From AC-32 sp963728765 (GTDB lineage Bacteria > Actinomycetota > Thermoleophilia > Gaiellales > Gaiellaceae), in contig CAVSKX010000004.1 of assembly GCA_963728765.1 (NCBI GenBank), positions 434,001 through 498,000 on the forward strand: 64,000 nucleotides of DNA. Direction: 5' to 3'. Each line of letters starts with the position of its first letter. Within the stretch, counting starts at the first letter, position 1. Made by a program: the position numbers and the translations under genes. Below the pieces are notes generated by a model, which was not told where the DNA came from, made no database searches, and was given only the letters and a program-made list of their open reading frames with translations. Of this stretch, positions 41,454 to 49,984 are shown piece by piece.

Positions 41454-44002
41454 TGCGCGATCAGCTCCTGGGCTGCCGCCAGCTCGGAGTCGCGGCCGTC
41501 GAGCTCGCCGTTCAGCTTGCGGCGCCGCAGTTCGGCGAGGACCTCCCCGACACGCGGCGACTCCGCGAGGCCGAGCTCGGCGAGGTCGCTGCCGCTCACC
41601 TCCAGGCGCACGTCGCGCAGGCGCTCGAAGTACTGGTGCAGCTGCGGCACGTCGGCGAGCGCCAGCGCGAACAGCGGGGCGTCGGGGGCGTACCGGTCGG
41701 CGAGCGCGACGACCCCCGCGGGATCCGTCGCCTCGCGCAGCCGCTCGACGAGTCGCGGCCCTACGGTCACCGCGGCCGCGATCGCGTCGGCCTCGCGCCG
41801 GCGCACCTTCAGCCGCTGGAGCCAGTCGTAGGCCTCGTCGGCGGGCAGCTTCCGCGCGAGCGCGGCCAGCCCGAGCCGCCAGGACGGTACGGCGAGGCCG
41901 TAGCGGTCGCGCAGCTCCCGTAGCCGTGCAAACAGCTCGACCGCCTCCGCGTCGGCCGCCAGGTGCGGGTGAATCGCCCGGTCCGCACCGAGCTCGGCGA
42001 GCCGCAGGATCGAGTGCTCGGCCTCGCGCTCCTCCAGCAGCGCGACGAGCTCGTCGCGCAGCCGCGCCGAGGAGAGGTCGCCGACGAGCCCCATCTCGAT
42101 CGTCCCGCGCGCGAGGCGCACCGTGTGCTCGTCCATCCGGAAGCCGTAGCGGTTCTCGTAGCGGATCCCGCGGAAGATGCGAGTCGGGTCGTCGATGAAC
42201 GAGAGGTTGTGCAGGACGCGGATCCGCCGCGCGTCGAGGTCGCGCCGCCCGCCGAAGGGGTCGACGAGCCGACCGAGGTCTTCCCCCCGCAGCGAGACCG
42301 CCATCGCGTTGACGGTGAAGTCGCGCCGGAAGAGGTCCTCGCGGATCGAGGCGTGCTCGACCGTCGGCAGCGCCGCCGGTGCGTCGTAGAACTCGGTGCG
42401 AGCCGTCACCACGTCGACGCGGCGACCGTCGCCGTAGAGCACGACCGCGGTGCCGAACTTCTCGTGGGGGCGGACGCGCCCGCCGAGCACCTCCGCGAGC
42501 GCCTGCGCGAGCGCGATCGCGTCACCCTCGACCGCGATGTCCACGTCGAAGCTCTGCTCCCCGAGCAGGATGTCGCGCACGGTCCCGCCGACGAGGTAGA
42601 CGCCCTCGAACGGCTCCGACACGGCGGCGACTGCGTCGAAGACCGCCTGCAGCCGCTCGAGCCGCCCGAGCTCGTCCGTGAGCAATGGGCCGGGCGCGCG
42701 CTCCGCCTCCGCCTGCTGGCCGAGCGCCTGGAGAACGTCGCTGCGCGTCACGACGCCGACCACGCGCTGGTCGCTCAAGACCGCAACGCGGTCGCCGCCG
42801 GCCGCGAGCAGGCGCTGGAGCTCGCCGAGCGGTGTTTCCTCGTCACAGGTCGCGACGCGGCCGCTCATGATTCCCTTCACCGGCGCGTGCGACAGGCCGT
42901 GCGACACGGCGCGATCGAGGTCCTCGCGGCCGACGACGCCTTCGAGACGGCCGTCCGTGGCGACGAGGATCCCGCTCTGGCCGTAGCGCTGGCAGGTCAC
43001 CAGAGCGCTCGCAACCGTGTCGTCGGGCGAGACCGTCCGCGGGGGGCTCGACATGATCTCGGCCGCGGACGGAAGCTCCCGCACTGCGCTCTGCAGGCCT
43101 GCCAGCAGCCGCTCCTTCGCCGGCCCGAGCCGACCCCTGAAGATCGCGGAGGCCGCCTCCGGATGCCCGCCCCCGCCGAGCGCCCCCGCGAGGCGCGAGG
43201 CGTCGAGCTCCGGAGTGCGGCTGCGCGTGACGCAGAAGACGCGCTCCTCCATCTCGACCAGTAGCGCGAGGGCCTTCGTGTCGGTCAGGTCGACCACCTT
43301 GTGCGCGAGATTCGAGACGCCGTCGACGTAGCGCGGCCACTCGACCGCGCCCACGAGCAGCTCGACCCCGGCGACCTCGTGCGGCTCGAGCGCGTCGAGC
43401 AGCGCCCCGAGCAGCTCGCGCTCGTCCTCGGTCAGCGGCGAGTGGAGGAACTGCGCGAGCAGCTCCTGCCGCGCGCCGTGGCGCAGGCACCACGCGAGCG
43501 CCTCGGCGTCGCGCTGCGTGGCGCTCGGGTACGTGAGCGAGCCCGTGTCCTCGTGGATGCCGAGCGCGAACGCCGTTGCCTCGAGCGGCGTGACCGCGAG
43601 CTCACGCTCGGCGAGCACGCCGACAAGCGTCGTCGTCAGCGCGCCGTCGGCGGAGAGGATCGTGTGCTCCTCCCCCGCCCACTCCGGTGCCTCGCCGCCG
43701 TGGTGGTCGAAGACGATCGCGTCGACGTTCGGGTCCAGCGCGACCCCTTCGAGCTCCCCAAGCCGGCTCGCATGGGTGGTCTCGACGACGATCAGGCGAC
43801 GGATCGCGTCCGTCTCCAGCCTTGTTGCCTCGACGAGGCCGAGCTCGTCCGCGTGCAGGCGGTAGAACTCGCGCACGTTGCGGTTCAGCGAGCCCGAGAG
43901 GCAGACGACGGCGTCCGGGTAGAGCCGCCGCGCGGCGAGCATCGCCGCGAACGCGTCGAAGTCGGTGTTGCCGTGGGTCGCGATGACCGTCTCGGCCCTC
44001 AT
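41450..44002 (-). CDS. DHH phosphoesterase - CBS pair - CCA-adding/poly(A) polymerase fusion
   Basis: The 850-residue protein joins three modules. First, DHH/DHHA1 (about residues 1-300; DFDAF, VFDHHGGEAPEW, GGGGHPEAAS). Second, two CBS domains (about 310-430). Third, a class II nucleotidyltransferase with YLVGGTVRDILLG, FDVDIAVEGDA and RRDFTVNAMA plus the tRNA-binding head (about 455-850). It likely adds CCA or A tails; the DHH part may trim RNA or cyclic nucleotides. CBS domains suggest adenylate control. ATG 44011 is an alternative start. Confidence 0.88.
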   Translation of the reverse strand: MRAETVIATHGNTDFDAFAAMLAARRLYPDAVVCLSGSLNRNVREFYRLHADELGLVEATRLETDAIRRLIVVETTHASRLGELEGVALDPNVDAIVFDHHGGEAPEWAGEEHTILSADGALTTTLVGVLAERELAVTPLEATAFALGIHEDTGSLTYPSATQRDAEALAWCLRHGARQELLAQFLHSPLTEDERELLGALLDALEPHEVAGVELLVGAVEWPRYVDGVSNLAHKVVDLTDTKALALLVEMEERVFCVTRSRTPELDASRLAGALGGGGHPEAASAIFRGRLGPAKERLLAGLQSAVRELPSAAEIMSSPPRTVSPDDTVASALVTCQRYGQSGILVATDGRLEGVVGREDLDRAVSHGLSHAPVKGIMSGRVATCDEETPLGELQRLLAAGGDRVAVLSDQRVVGVVTRSDVLQALGQQAEAERAPGPLLTDELGRLERLQAVFDAVAAVSEPFEGVYLVGGTVRDILLGEQSFDVDIAVEGDAIALAQALAEVLGGRVRPHEKFGTAVVLYGDGRRVDVVTARTEFYDAPAALPTVEHASIREDLFRRDFTVNAMAVSLRGEDLGRLVDPFGGRRDLDARRIRVLHNLSFIDDPTRIFRGIRYENRYGFRMDEHTVRLARGTIEMGLVGDLSSARLRDELVALLEEREAEHSILRLAELGADRAIHPHLAADAEAVELFARLRELRDRYGLAVPSWRLGLAALARKLPADEAYDWLQRLKVRRREADAIAAAVTVGPRLVERLREATDPAGVVALADRYAPDAPLFALALADVPQLHQYFERLRDVRLEVSGSDLAELGLAESPRVGEVLAELRRRKLNGELDGRDSELAAAQELIAQ

Positions 44003-44094
44003 GCGGCCCATTCTGCCTTCGGGCCCGGGAGAAAGCGGCGCATTTCCGGCACCCTCACGGCACAGACACGTGCGCCCACGCGCTGTACGCTCGC

Positions 44095-44126
44095 CTCGGG
44101 GAGGAGGCCGGGCGAACCCTCCCGAG
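44095..44126. terminator. Hairpin between ridA and the DHH fusion gene
   Basis: CTCGGGGAGG (44095-44104) pairs imperfectly with CCCTCCCGAG (44117-44126). It lies in the 137-bp gap after ridA. No T-run. Confidence 0.4.
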
Positions 44127-44139
44127 ACCACGCCGAAGC

Positions 44140-44532
44140 TCAGCCGGCCAGCGCGATCGCCTCGATCTCGACCTTCGCGCCCGACGGCAGCGCAGCGACC
44201 TCGATCGTCGCGCGCGCGGGCGGGGCGTCGCCGACGTGACGCGCGTAGACCTCGTTCATCCCGCCGAAGTCGCCCAGCTCGGTGAGGTAGACCGTCGTCT
44301 TCACGAGCCGGTCGAGCCCGCTTCCGGCCGCCTCGAGAATCGCACGCAGGTTCGCGAAGACCTGCTCGGTTTGCTCCGTGATCGAGTCGCCGACGATCTC
44401 CGCGTGGTCGGGGCGCAGCGAGAGCTGCCCCGAGACGAAGACCAGGCCACCCGCGCTGATCGCCTGCGAGTACGGCGCCCCCTGGAACGGCGCCGGCGCC
44501 GCCTCGGTGCGGACGACGGACTTCTCTGCCAT
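44140..44532 (-). CDS. ridA: RidA-family enamine/imine deaminase
   Basis: The 130-residue protein carries the YjgF/RidA motifs (PYSQAISAGGLVFVSGQL ... NLRAILEAAGSGLDRLVKTT ... PPARATIEVAALPSGAKVEI, with the Arg that binds the substrate carboxylate). It removes reactive enamines from PLP enzymes. The ATG overlaps the upstream stop (TGATG). Confidence 0.92.
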   Translation of the reverse strand: MAEKSVVRTEAAPAPFQGAPYSQAISAGGLVFVSGQLSLRPDHAEIVGDSITEQTEQVFANLRAILEAAGSGLDRLVKTTVYLTELGDFGGMNEVYARHVGDAPPARATIEVAALPSGAKVEIEAIALAG

Positions 44533-45071
44533 CACTCCTCCCTTCGCCGCTTGCGGCAGCTCTGCGCGAAAGCCACGCCCAGCGCCTTGAAGATCGCCTC
44601 AAGCACGTGGTCCGGCTCCGATCCTTCGATCAGGCGCACGTGCAGCGTCAGCCCGGCGCCCTCGGCGAGCTCGTGCAAGAAGGTCGCGACGATGTCGCTC
44701 CCACTTCCCGCGATCCGTGCATCGCTCAGGTCGAAGTTCGAGACGACGAGCGGCCGGCCGGAGACCTCCACCACGACGTGCGCGAGCGCCTCGTCGGCCG
44801 GCACGACCGCCGAGCCGTGCCGCCTGCGGCCCTCGGCCTGGAAAGCGCTGGCGAGAGCCTGACCGAGCGCTCGCCCCGCTGCGGCGACCTCTTCCTCGGC
44901 GTCGCCCGGTGCGACTTCGAGCGCGAGATCGAACGACGCGTACTGCGCGAGCAGCGTCAGGAGGTGGTCGAGGACGGGAACGCCGGTGGCGACGCTCGCC
45001 TTGCCGCTGCCGGCTACGTCGACCCGCGCGTGCAGCCGCCCCGCCTCGTCGGCTCGGCCCAGGCGCGGCAT
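44532..45071 (-). CDS. HisB-fold protein (imidazoleglycerol-phosphate dehydratase homologue) lacking metal ligands
   Basis: The 179-residue sequence aligns end to end with HisB (VPVLDHLLTLLAQYASFDL, ADEALAHVVVEVSGRPL, HVLEAIFKALGVAF). The Mn-binding motif normally D-D-H-H-T-V-E-D is replaced by EEEVAAAG with a short deletion. The E-x-x-E-H-F motif reads DIVATFL, and the second H-H-x-x-E reads PDHVLE. So the catalytic metal site is essentially gone. No his operon is nearby. ATG 45071 follows GGGAGGAG by 6 bp. Confidence 0.8.
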   Translation of the reverse strand: MPRLGRADEAGRLHARVDVAGSGKASVATGVPVLDHLLTLLAQYASFDLALEVAPGDAEEEVAAAGRALGQALASAFQAEGRRRHGSAVVPADEALAHVVVEVSGRPLVVSNFDLSDARIAGSGSDIVATFLHELAEGAGLTLHVRLIEGSEPDHVLEAIFKALGVAFAQSCRKRRREE

Positions 45072-45235
45072 CAGTGCTCCTCCCGGTGATGCCGCCCGAT
45101 CTGTCGGTCGCGAGCACCAAGCCAGGGGCCCCACTCGGCCGCGGCCAAGGCTGGTTGCCTTGGCAAGGGCGAGGGAGGTTCCTGGCGCCGCGTGATCGCG
45201 GGCGACAGGCGGGTGAGCATTGCCGGGTGGAGCAA

Positions 45236-46546
45236 CTAGCCCTCGATGCGCTCGATGTGGGCGCCGATCGAACGGAGCCGCTCGTCGATGCGCTCGTAGC
45301 CGCGGTCGATCTCGCCGATGTTCCCGATCGTCGACGTCCCCTCGGCGCAGAGCGCCGCCAGCAGCATCGCCATCCCAGCGCGGATGTCGGGGCTCGACAT
45401 CTGCTGCGCGTAGAGCCTCGCGGGCCCGGTGACGACCGCACGGTGCGGATCGCAGAGGATGATCCTCGCCCCCATCGAGACGAGCTTGTCGACGAAGAAG
45501 AGGCGGCTCTCGAACATCTTCTCGAAGATCAACACCGTCCCCCGCGCCTGCGTGGCGATTGTCACCGCGATCGAGGTCAGGTCGGCCGGGAAGGCGGGCC
45601 AGGGCCCGTCCTCGAGCTTCGGGATCTGGCCGCCGAGGTCGTCGCGGATCACGAGCTCCTGGTCCGGGGGCACTCGCAGCGTCGTGCCGTCGACCTCGAC
45701 GCGGATGCCGAGCCGTTCCAGCGTCGGCAGAATCGCGCCGAGGTCCTTCGGCTCCACGTCGTCGATGATGATGTCGCCGCCGGTGACCGCCGCGAGGCCG
45801 ATGAAGCTTCCGACTTCGATGTGCTCGGGGCAGATCCGCCACTCGCCGCCGCCGAGGCGGTCGACGCCGTGGACGCGCAGGACATTCGACTCGATGCCCT
45901 CGATCTGCGCGCCGAGCGAGACGAGGAAGCGGCAGAGGTCCTGGATGTGCGGCTCGCAGGCGGCGTTGCCGATCACCGTCTCGCCCGGGGTGAGCGCGGC
46001 CGCCATGACCGCGTTCTCGGTGGCCATCACGCTCGCCTCGTCCAGGAAGATGTGCCGGCCGCGAAGGCCGTCGGTGCGCAGCTCGAAGCGCGCGCCGATG
46101 TCGATCTCCGCGCCCAGCTCGGCGAAGGCGTGGATGTGCGGGTCGAGGCGCCGGCGCCCGATCACGTCGCCGCCCGGCGGTGGGACGCTCGCACGCCCGA
46201 GCCGCGCGAGCAGTGGTCCCGCCAGCAGGAAGGAGGCGCGGATTCGTCTCGACAGCTCGGCGTCGAGCTCGTGCGACGAGACGTCGGCCGCGTGCACGCG
46301 GACCTCGTTCTCACCGACCCACTCCACCTCGGCTCCGAGGCCCGCGATCAGCGCCATCATCGTCTCGACGTCGCGGATTCGCGGCACGTTGTGCAGCACG
46401 ACGGGCTCGGTCGTGAGCAGGCACGCGGCGAGGTTCGGCAGCGCCGCGTTCTTGTTGCCCGCTGCCGTGATCCGGCCGCTGAGGGGCTGTCCGCCCTGGA
46501 TCACGAAGGACTCCGAGAGCATGTCGGTGACCGCGGTCTGGGCCAT
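45236..46546 (-). CDS. murA: UDP-N-acetylglucosamine 1-carboxyvinyltransferase with Asp in place of the catalytic Cys
   Basis: The 436-residue EPSP-like enzyme starts peptidoglycan synthesis. GNKNAALP and the C-terminal DRGYERIDERL are typical, and the conserved Asp of PAFPADLTS is kept. The loop that carries Cys115 in E. coli reads PPPGGDVIG, so residue 127 is Asp. The same change makes mycobacterial MurA insensitive to fosfomycin (family knowledge); resistance here is inferred. Confidence 0.93.
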   Translation of the reverse strand: MAQTAVTDMLSESFVIQGGQPLSGRITAAGNKNAALPNLAACLLTTEPVVLHNVPRIRDVETMMALIAGLGAEVEWVGENEVRVHAADVSSHELDAELSRRIRASFLLAGPLLARLGRASVPPPGGDVIGRRRLDPHIHAFAELGAEIDIGARFELRTDGLRGRHIFLDEASVMATENAVMAAALTPGETVIGNAACEPHIQDLCRFLVSLGAQIEGIESNVLRVHGVDRLGGGEWRICPEHIEVGSFIGLAAVTGGDIIIDDVEPKDLGAILPTLERLGIRVEVDGTTLRVPPDQELVIRDDLGGQIPKLEDGPWPAFPADLTSIAVTIATQARGTVLIFEKMFESRLFFVDKLVSMGARIILCDPHRAVVTGPARLYAQQMSSPDIRAGMAMLLAALCAEGTSTIGNIGEIDRGYERIDERLRSIGAHIERIEG

Positions 46547-46610
46547 AGCGAGGGGCTATCGTAGTAGCAAGCGTGAGCGGCTACCGGCAAACGTTCCAGG
46601 TCCTCGTCGC

Positions 46611-46670
46611 AGACGGATGCACGGCCGAGCCGCGCATCCTGACGCTAGGCATCGCAAGCGACGGCTAGGT
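46611..46670 (+). repeat. Copy of the bipartite palindromic repeat before the HD-domain gene
   Basis: GCACGGCCGAGCCGCGC hairpin, ATCCTGACG spacer, then TAGGCATCGCAAGCGACGG and CTAG, directly in front of the ATG at 46672. Confidence 0.65.
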
Positions 46671-46671
46671 C

Positions 46672-47250
46672 ATGGAGCCGAGCCGCGACGCCGCCTGGGA
46701 GACCCTGAACCGCTACACGAAGAGCGAGGCGCTGCTGCGTCACGCGCTCGCTGTGGAGGCCGCCGTCGGCGCCTACGCGCAGAAGCTCGGCGAGGACGAG
46801 GAGCTCTGGCGGGCGACCGCGCTCCTGCACGACTTCGACTACGAGATGCACCCGACGCTCGACAAGCACCCGCAGGACGGCGCGCCGATCCTGCGCGAGG
46901 AAGGGTGGACGGACGAGGTCGTAGAAGGCGTCCTCTCCCACGCGTCGCACCTCGAGCTCCCGCGCGATACCCCGCTCAAGAAGACGCTGTTCGCCTGCGA
47001 CGAGCTCGCCGGCTTCGTGCACGCCTGCGGCCTCGTGCGGCCCGACGGGATCCAGACGCTGGAGCCGAAGTCCGTGAAGAAGAAGCTGAAGCAGCCGTCG
47101 TTCGCCGCCGGGGTCAACCGGCAGGACGTCTACGAGGGCGCCGAGGAGCTCGGCGTCGACCTCGACGACCACATCCGGTTCGTCGTCGAGGCGATGCGCC
47201 CGATCTCGGCCCAGCTCGGACTACGGCAGAGCGCCGACGAGCCGGTCTAG
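46672..47250 (+). CDS. HD-domain phosphohydrolase
   Basis: The 192-residue protein has the H...HD...H...D layout: RHALAVEAAV, ALLHDFDYE, an upstream His in MHPTLDKHP and VLSHASHLELPRD. HD proteins hydrolyse nucleotides or phosphoesters; this one resembles the HDIG subgroup of uncharacterised metal-dependent hydrolases. Its end overlaps the convergent aminotransferase by 30 bp. Confidence 0.82.
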   Translation: MEPSRDAAWETLNRYTKSEALLRHALAVEAAVGAYAQKLGEDEELWRATALLHDFDYEMHPTLDKHPQDGAPILREEGWTDEVVEGVLSHASHLELPRDTPLKKTLFACDELAGFVHACGLVRPDGIQTLEPKSVKKKLKQPSFAAGVNRQDVYEGAEELGVDLDDHIRFVVEAMRPISAQLGLRQSADEPV

Positions 47251-48300
47251 GTCCTCGTCGCTGTTCCACCAGCCGCAGGAGACGCGGAGCAAGCCGTGCC
47301 CCGGGATGTCGCGGACGACGACCCCTTCTGCATAAAGCCGGCGCACGAGCTCGGCCGTGTCGCCTTCAACACGGAACGTGACGAGGGTCCCCTGCCCCGG
47401 GTGTGTGAGGACCTCGAACCGCTCCGCGATCAGCTCGCGGCAGCGTGCCACGTTCTCCGCTGCGCGGTCTAACCGGCCCTCGGGCGCCAGGTCGAGTGCC
47501 GCGTCGAGGCCGGCGAGCGAGGGCGGCGGCGTCCACCCCGGGTCGAAACGGGCGGCGCCGTCGCGTGGCGTGAACGCGCCGGTCGGTTCGTAGCCCTGCT
47601 GTGAGAGGTAGCTCGGTGCAGCCACGGTGAGCGAGTCGGGGTCGCGCACTACGAGCCCGCCCATCGAGTCCGGGCCGCAGAGCCACTTCTGGCACGAGAA
47701 CGCATAGAAGTCGACCTCGGTGGCCTCGATGGCGATCGCACCTGCGCTCTGAGCGCCGTCCGCGAGCACGGGCAGCCCGGTCGCCTCCCGCAGCTCGGCG
47801 ATCGGGAAGCGGTTTCCCGTCATCCAGCACACGTGCGAGAGGGCGATGAGTCGCGTCTTCGGCGTCACAGCGCGCTGGAGCTCGTCCAGCGATTCCTCGG
47901 CCGACAGCTCCCGGACCTCCGCGACGCGCACCTGCGCGGATGAGACCGCGAGCGCGCCGAGCAAGCCGAAATGCTCGCCGTCGGTCGTCACCACCTCGTC
48001 CTCGGGCCGGAGGCCAAGACCCGCGAGGACGATGTTGCAGCCGTTCGTCGTCGAGGTCGCGAGCGAGAGCGACTCTGGCGGCGCGCCGACGGCCGCGGCC
48101 AGCTTGGCGCGAACCCGGTCCCGCAGCGCGAGCGCGCGCTCGAAGTAGGCGGAGCCGCCGCGCCCGAGCTCGAGGTCGGCACGCTCTTGCTCCGCCATCG
48201 CCTCGGCGGTCGACCGCGCCAACGGCCCGTTCGTGCCCGCGTTCATGTACGCGAGGCGTTCGAACACGGGGAACTGCGCTCTGGCCTCCTCGAACGTCAT
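47221..48300 (-). CDS. Class V aminotransferase-fold PLP enzyme
   Basis: The 359-residue protein has the class V layout with the PLP Asp in VLADGAQSAGAI and the Schiff-base Lys in FSCQKWLCGPDSMGGL. It resembles cysteine desulfurase-like or isopenicillin epimerase-like members; the substrate cannot be deduced. It overlaps the next upstream gene's stop by 4 bp. Confidence 0.85.
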   Translation of the reverse strand: MTFEEARAQFPVFERLAYMNAGTNGPLARSTAEAMAEQERADLELGRGGSAYFERALALRDRVRAKLAAAVGAPPESLSLATSTTNGCNIVLAGLGLRPEDEVVTTDGEHFGLLGALAVSSAQVRVAEVRELSAEESLDELQRAVTPKTRLIALSHVCWMTGNRFPIAELREATGLPVLADGAQSAGAIAIEATEVDFYAFSCQKWLCGPDSMGGLVVRDPDSLTVAAPSYLSQQGYEPTGAFTPRDGAARFDPGWTPPPSLAGLDAALDLAPEGRLDRAAENVARCRELIAERFEVLTHPGQGTLVTFRVEGDTAELVRRLYAEGVVVRDIPGHGLLRVSCGWWNSDEDLDRLVGALP

Positions 48301-49076
48301 TCGATCGTCACCTCCACCGGCGCATGGTCGGACAGGAGCTTGCCGTGAACGCGGCGCCTCTCGTCGGGCCAGCGGTGCGCGCGGCCGGACCTGGCGCCGC
48401 GCACGAGCACCTGGTCGATCCACGCGATCGGCTTCGTGAAGCCCCACGAGGCGAGCTCCGTCAGCGTCGAAGAACGCTCGCGAATGACGTTGAAGTCGCC
48501 CGCGACGACGAGCACGTCGTCGGGCTCCGCGAAAGCGTCCGCGAAGGTCGCGGCGCGCAGCAGCTCCGCGTCGGCAACGCGCCAGTCGTGGACGGCGGAC
48601 CCGTGCAGGTTCGCCACCGTCAGCTCCTCGGTGCGCACGGCGTGGCAGACGCGGCGTTCCTTCGCCCAGCGCAGGCTTCGGCCCCGGCCGAGGCGCAGCT
48701 CCCGGCCGATCCGTCGCCGAAAGGCCGGCGGGTTGAGCACGATCGAGTCCGTCTCGAGCACGCGCAGGCCGGCGCGCACCAGGATTGCGTTCGCCTGCCC
48801 GGTGAAGGCGGAGCGGAAGAGCCCGTAGTTCAGCTCCGTGATCAGGTGACCCAGCTCGGCGCTCCCGAGCCGAGGCCGCGCCGCGACGGCCCCGAATGAC
48901 TGCATCCCGCTCCAATCGGCGAGGTGCCGCAGCGCCCACACCGGAACCTCCTGTAGGCAGACCACGTCGGGCTCGTCCTCGGTGGCGAGGCGCACTATCT
49001 CCTCCAGATGGCCCGCGCGCTCCGGCGGGCTCGTGTTGCCGTGGAAGACGTTCCAGGTGCGAACGAGCGGGCTCAA
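48297..49076 (-). CDS. Endonuclease/exonuclease/phosphatase family protein
   Basis: The 259-residue EEP-fold protein carries TWNVFHGN, VVCLQEVP, VVAGDFNVI and LSDHAPVEVTI, the metal and catalytic motifs of DNase I-like enzymes. Substrate class (DNA, lipid or phosphoester) cannot be told. Coupled to the aminotransferase gene. Confidence 0.87.
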   Translation of the reverse strand: MSPLVRTWNVFHGNTSPPERAGHLEEIVRLATEDEPDVVCLQEVPVWALRHLADWSGMQSFGAVAARPRLGSAELGHLITELNYGLFRSAFTGQANAILVRAGLRVLETDSIVLNPPAFRRRIGRELRLGRGRSLRWAKERRVCHAVRTEELTVANLHGSAVHDWRVADAELLRAATFADAFAEPDDVLVVAGDFNVIRERSSTLTELASWGFTKPIAWIDQVLVRGARSGRAHRWPDERRRVHGKLLSDHAPVEVTIE

Positions 49077-49134
49077 AGCCGGATTAGTCTAGGGCGATGG
49101 TCGCCAACCCCAATCGCGTCGATTGGTCATTTCA

Positions 49135-49193
49135 GGCGGACACACGAGCCGTGCGTGCGTGTTCCTGAAGCGGCATTGCAAGCGACGCGTTAG
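49135..49193 (+). repeat. Copy of the bipartite palindromic repeat before the small helical protein gene
   Basis: CACACGAGCCGTGCGTG-type hairpin, TTCCTGAAG spacer, GGCATTGCAAGCGACGCG and TTAG, ending 3 bp before the GTG at 49197. Confidence 0.65.
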
Positions 49194-49196
49194 AAC

Positions 49197-49505
49197 GTGA
49201 GGAAGCGCCGCTTCGCCGACGTGATCTCGCGGCAGCTCGACCTCTTCGTCCGCGAGAACCTCGAGCTGCTCGACGCCTGCGACGCGGCCGAGCGCGCGTA
49301 CGACCGCGCCGAGCGCGAGGTGGCCGAGGAGCGCTTCGGCGACTACCAGGACCTCGTCGAGACCGGCACCGAGATCCTGGCCGACCTGCGGGACAACTTC
49401 GCGTGGACACTCGACGAGGCCTCGGCCGAGGAGTACGAGGACGAGTTCAACCGCGCGGTTACGAAGCGGCTTCCCCGCTTCGGCCTGGAGATCGAGAACC
49501 GCTAG
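49197..49505 (+). CDS. Small charged helical hypothetical protein
   Basis: The 102-residue product is rich in Glu, Asp, Arg and Ala with long predicted helices (VRENLELLDACDAAERAYDR). No family recognised. GTG start lies at the edge of a repeat copy; the end overlaps the next gene by 4 bp convergently. Confidence 0.6.
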   Translation: MRKRRFADVISRQLDLFVRENLELLDACDAAERAYDRAEREVAEERFGDYQDLVETGTEILADLRDNFAWTLDEASAEEYEDEFNRAVTKRLPRFGLEIENR

Positions 49506-49984
49506 CCGAGCTGCGCTGCGAAGCCGCCGACGATCGCGCCGTAGATGAGGTGGCCGACCAGCGTCCAGATGAGCGTGCGGCGGCCGTAGTTCATGAGCAA
49601 GAACCCCGGAGCCTCGAGAAGCGGGGTCTCCTCGGCGTCGGACCATGGCGACCCCATGCGGGGATGCACGGCCGGGAGCAGCACCGTCAGCAACGCGCCG
49701 CCCGCGAGACTGGCGTGGACGAGGCCGAGCGCGGCGCCGAACAGCCAGCCCGCGTGGCCCACCGCACGAAACACCGCGTAGTAGGCGAGCGCGAAGAGCA
49801 GGCCGTTGACGAAGTGCACGACGTAGCCGATCACGCTCGCGGGGCCACGCCGGTCGGTGAACACCGTGCCCAGCAGGAGCGGGATGTCCATCCGCGTCCA
49901 CCCGAGCTCCTGCGCCACACGCAAGCCGCTCGTCAGCACGATCGTGCCGACGGCGCCGCCGGCGAGCGCACCCCAGAGGGTCAC
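49502..49984 (-). CDS. Four-helix membrane hypothetical protein
   Basis: The 160-residue protein has about four hydrophobic helices, the first at residues 2-22. A conserved-looking central segment is FTDRRGPASVIGYVVHFVNG. It overlaps the GH15 stop by 4 bp, so it is probably cotranscribed downstream of that gene. Function unknown. Confidence 0.65.
   Translation of the reverse strand: MTLWGALAGGAVGTIVLTSGLRVAQELGWTRMDIPLLLGTVFTDRRGPASVIGYVVHFVNGLLFALAYYAVFRAVGHAGWLFGAALGLVHASLAGGALLTVLLPAVHPRMGSPWSDAEETPLLEAPGFLLMNYGRRTLIWTLVGHLIYGAIVGGFAAQLG

Noticed and set aside
45072..45235. Structured leader between murA and the HisB-like gene
   Set aside because: Some short inverted repeats (e.g. TTGCC/GGCAA) are present but do not form one convincing structure.
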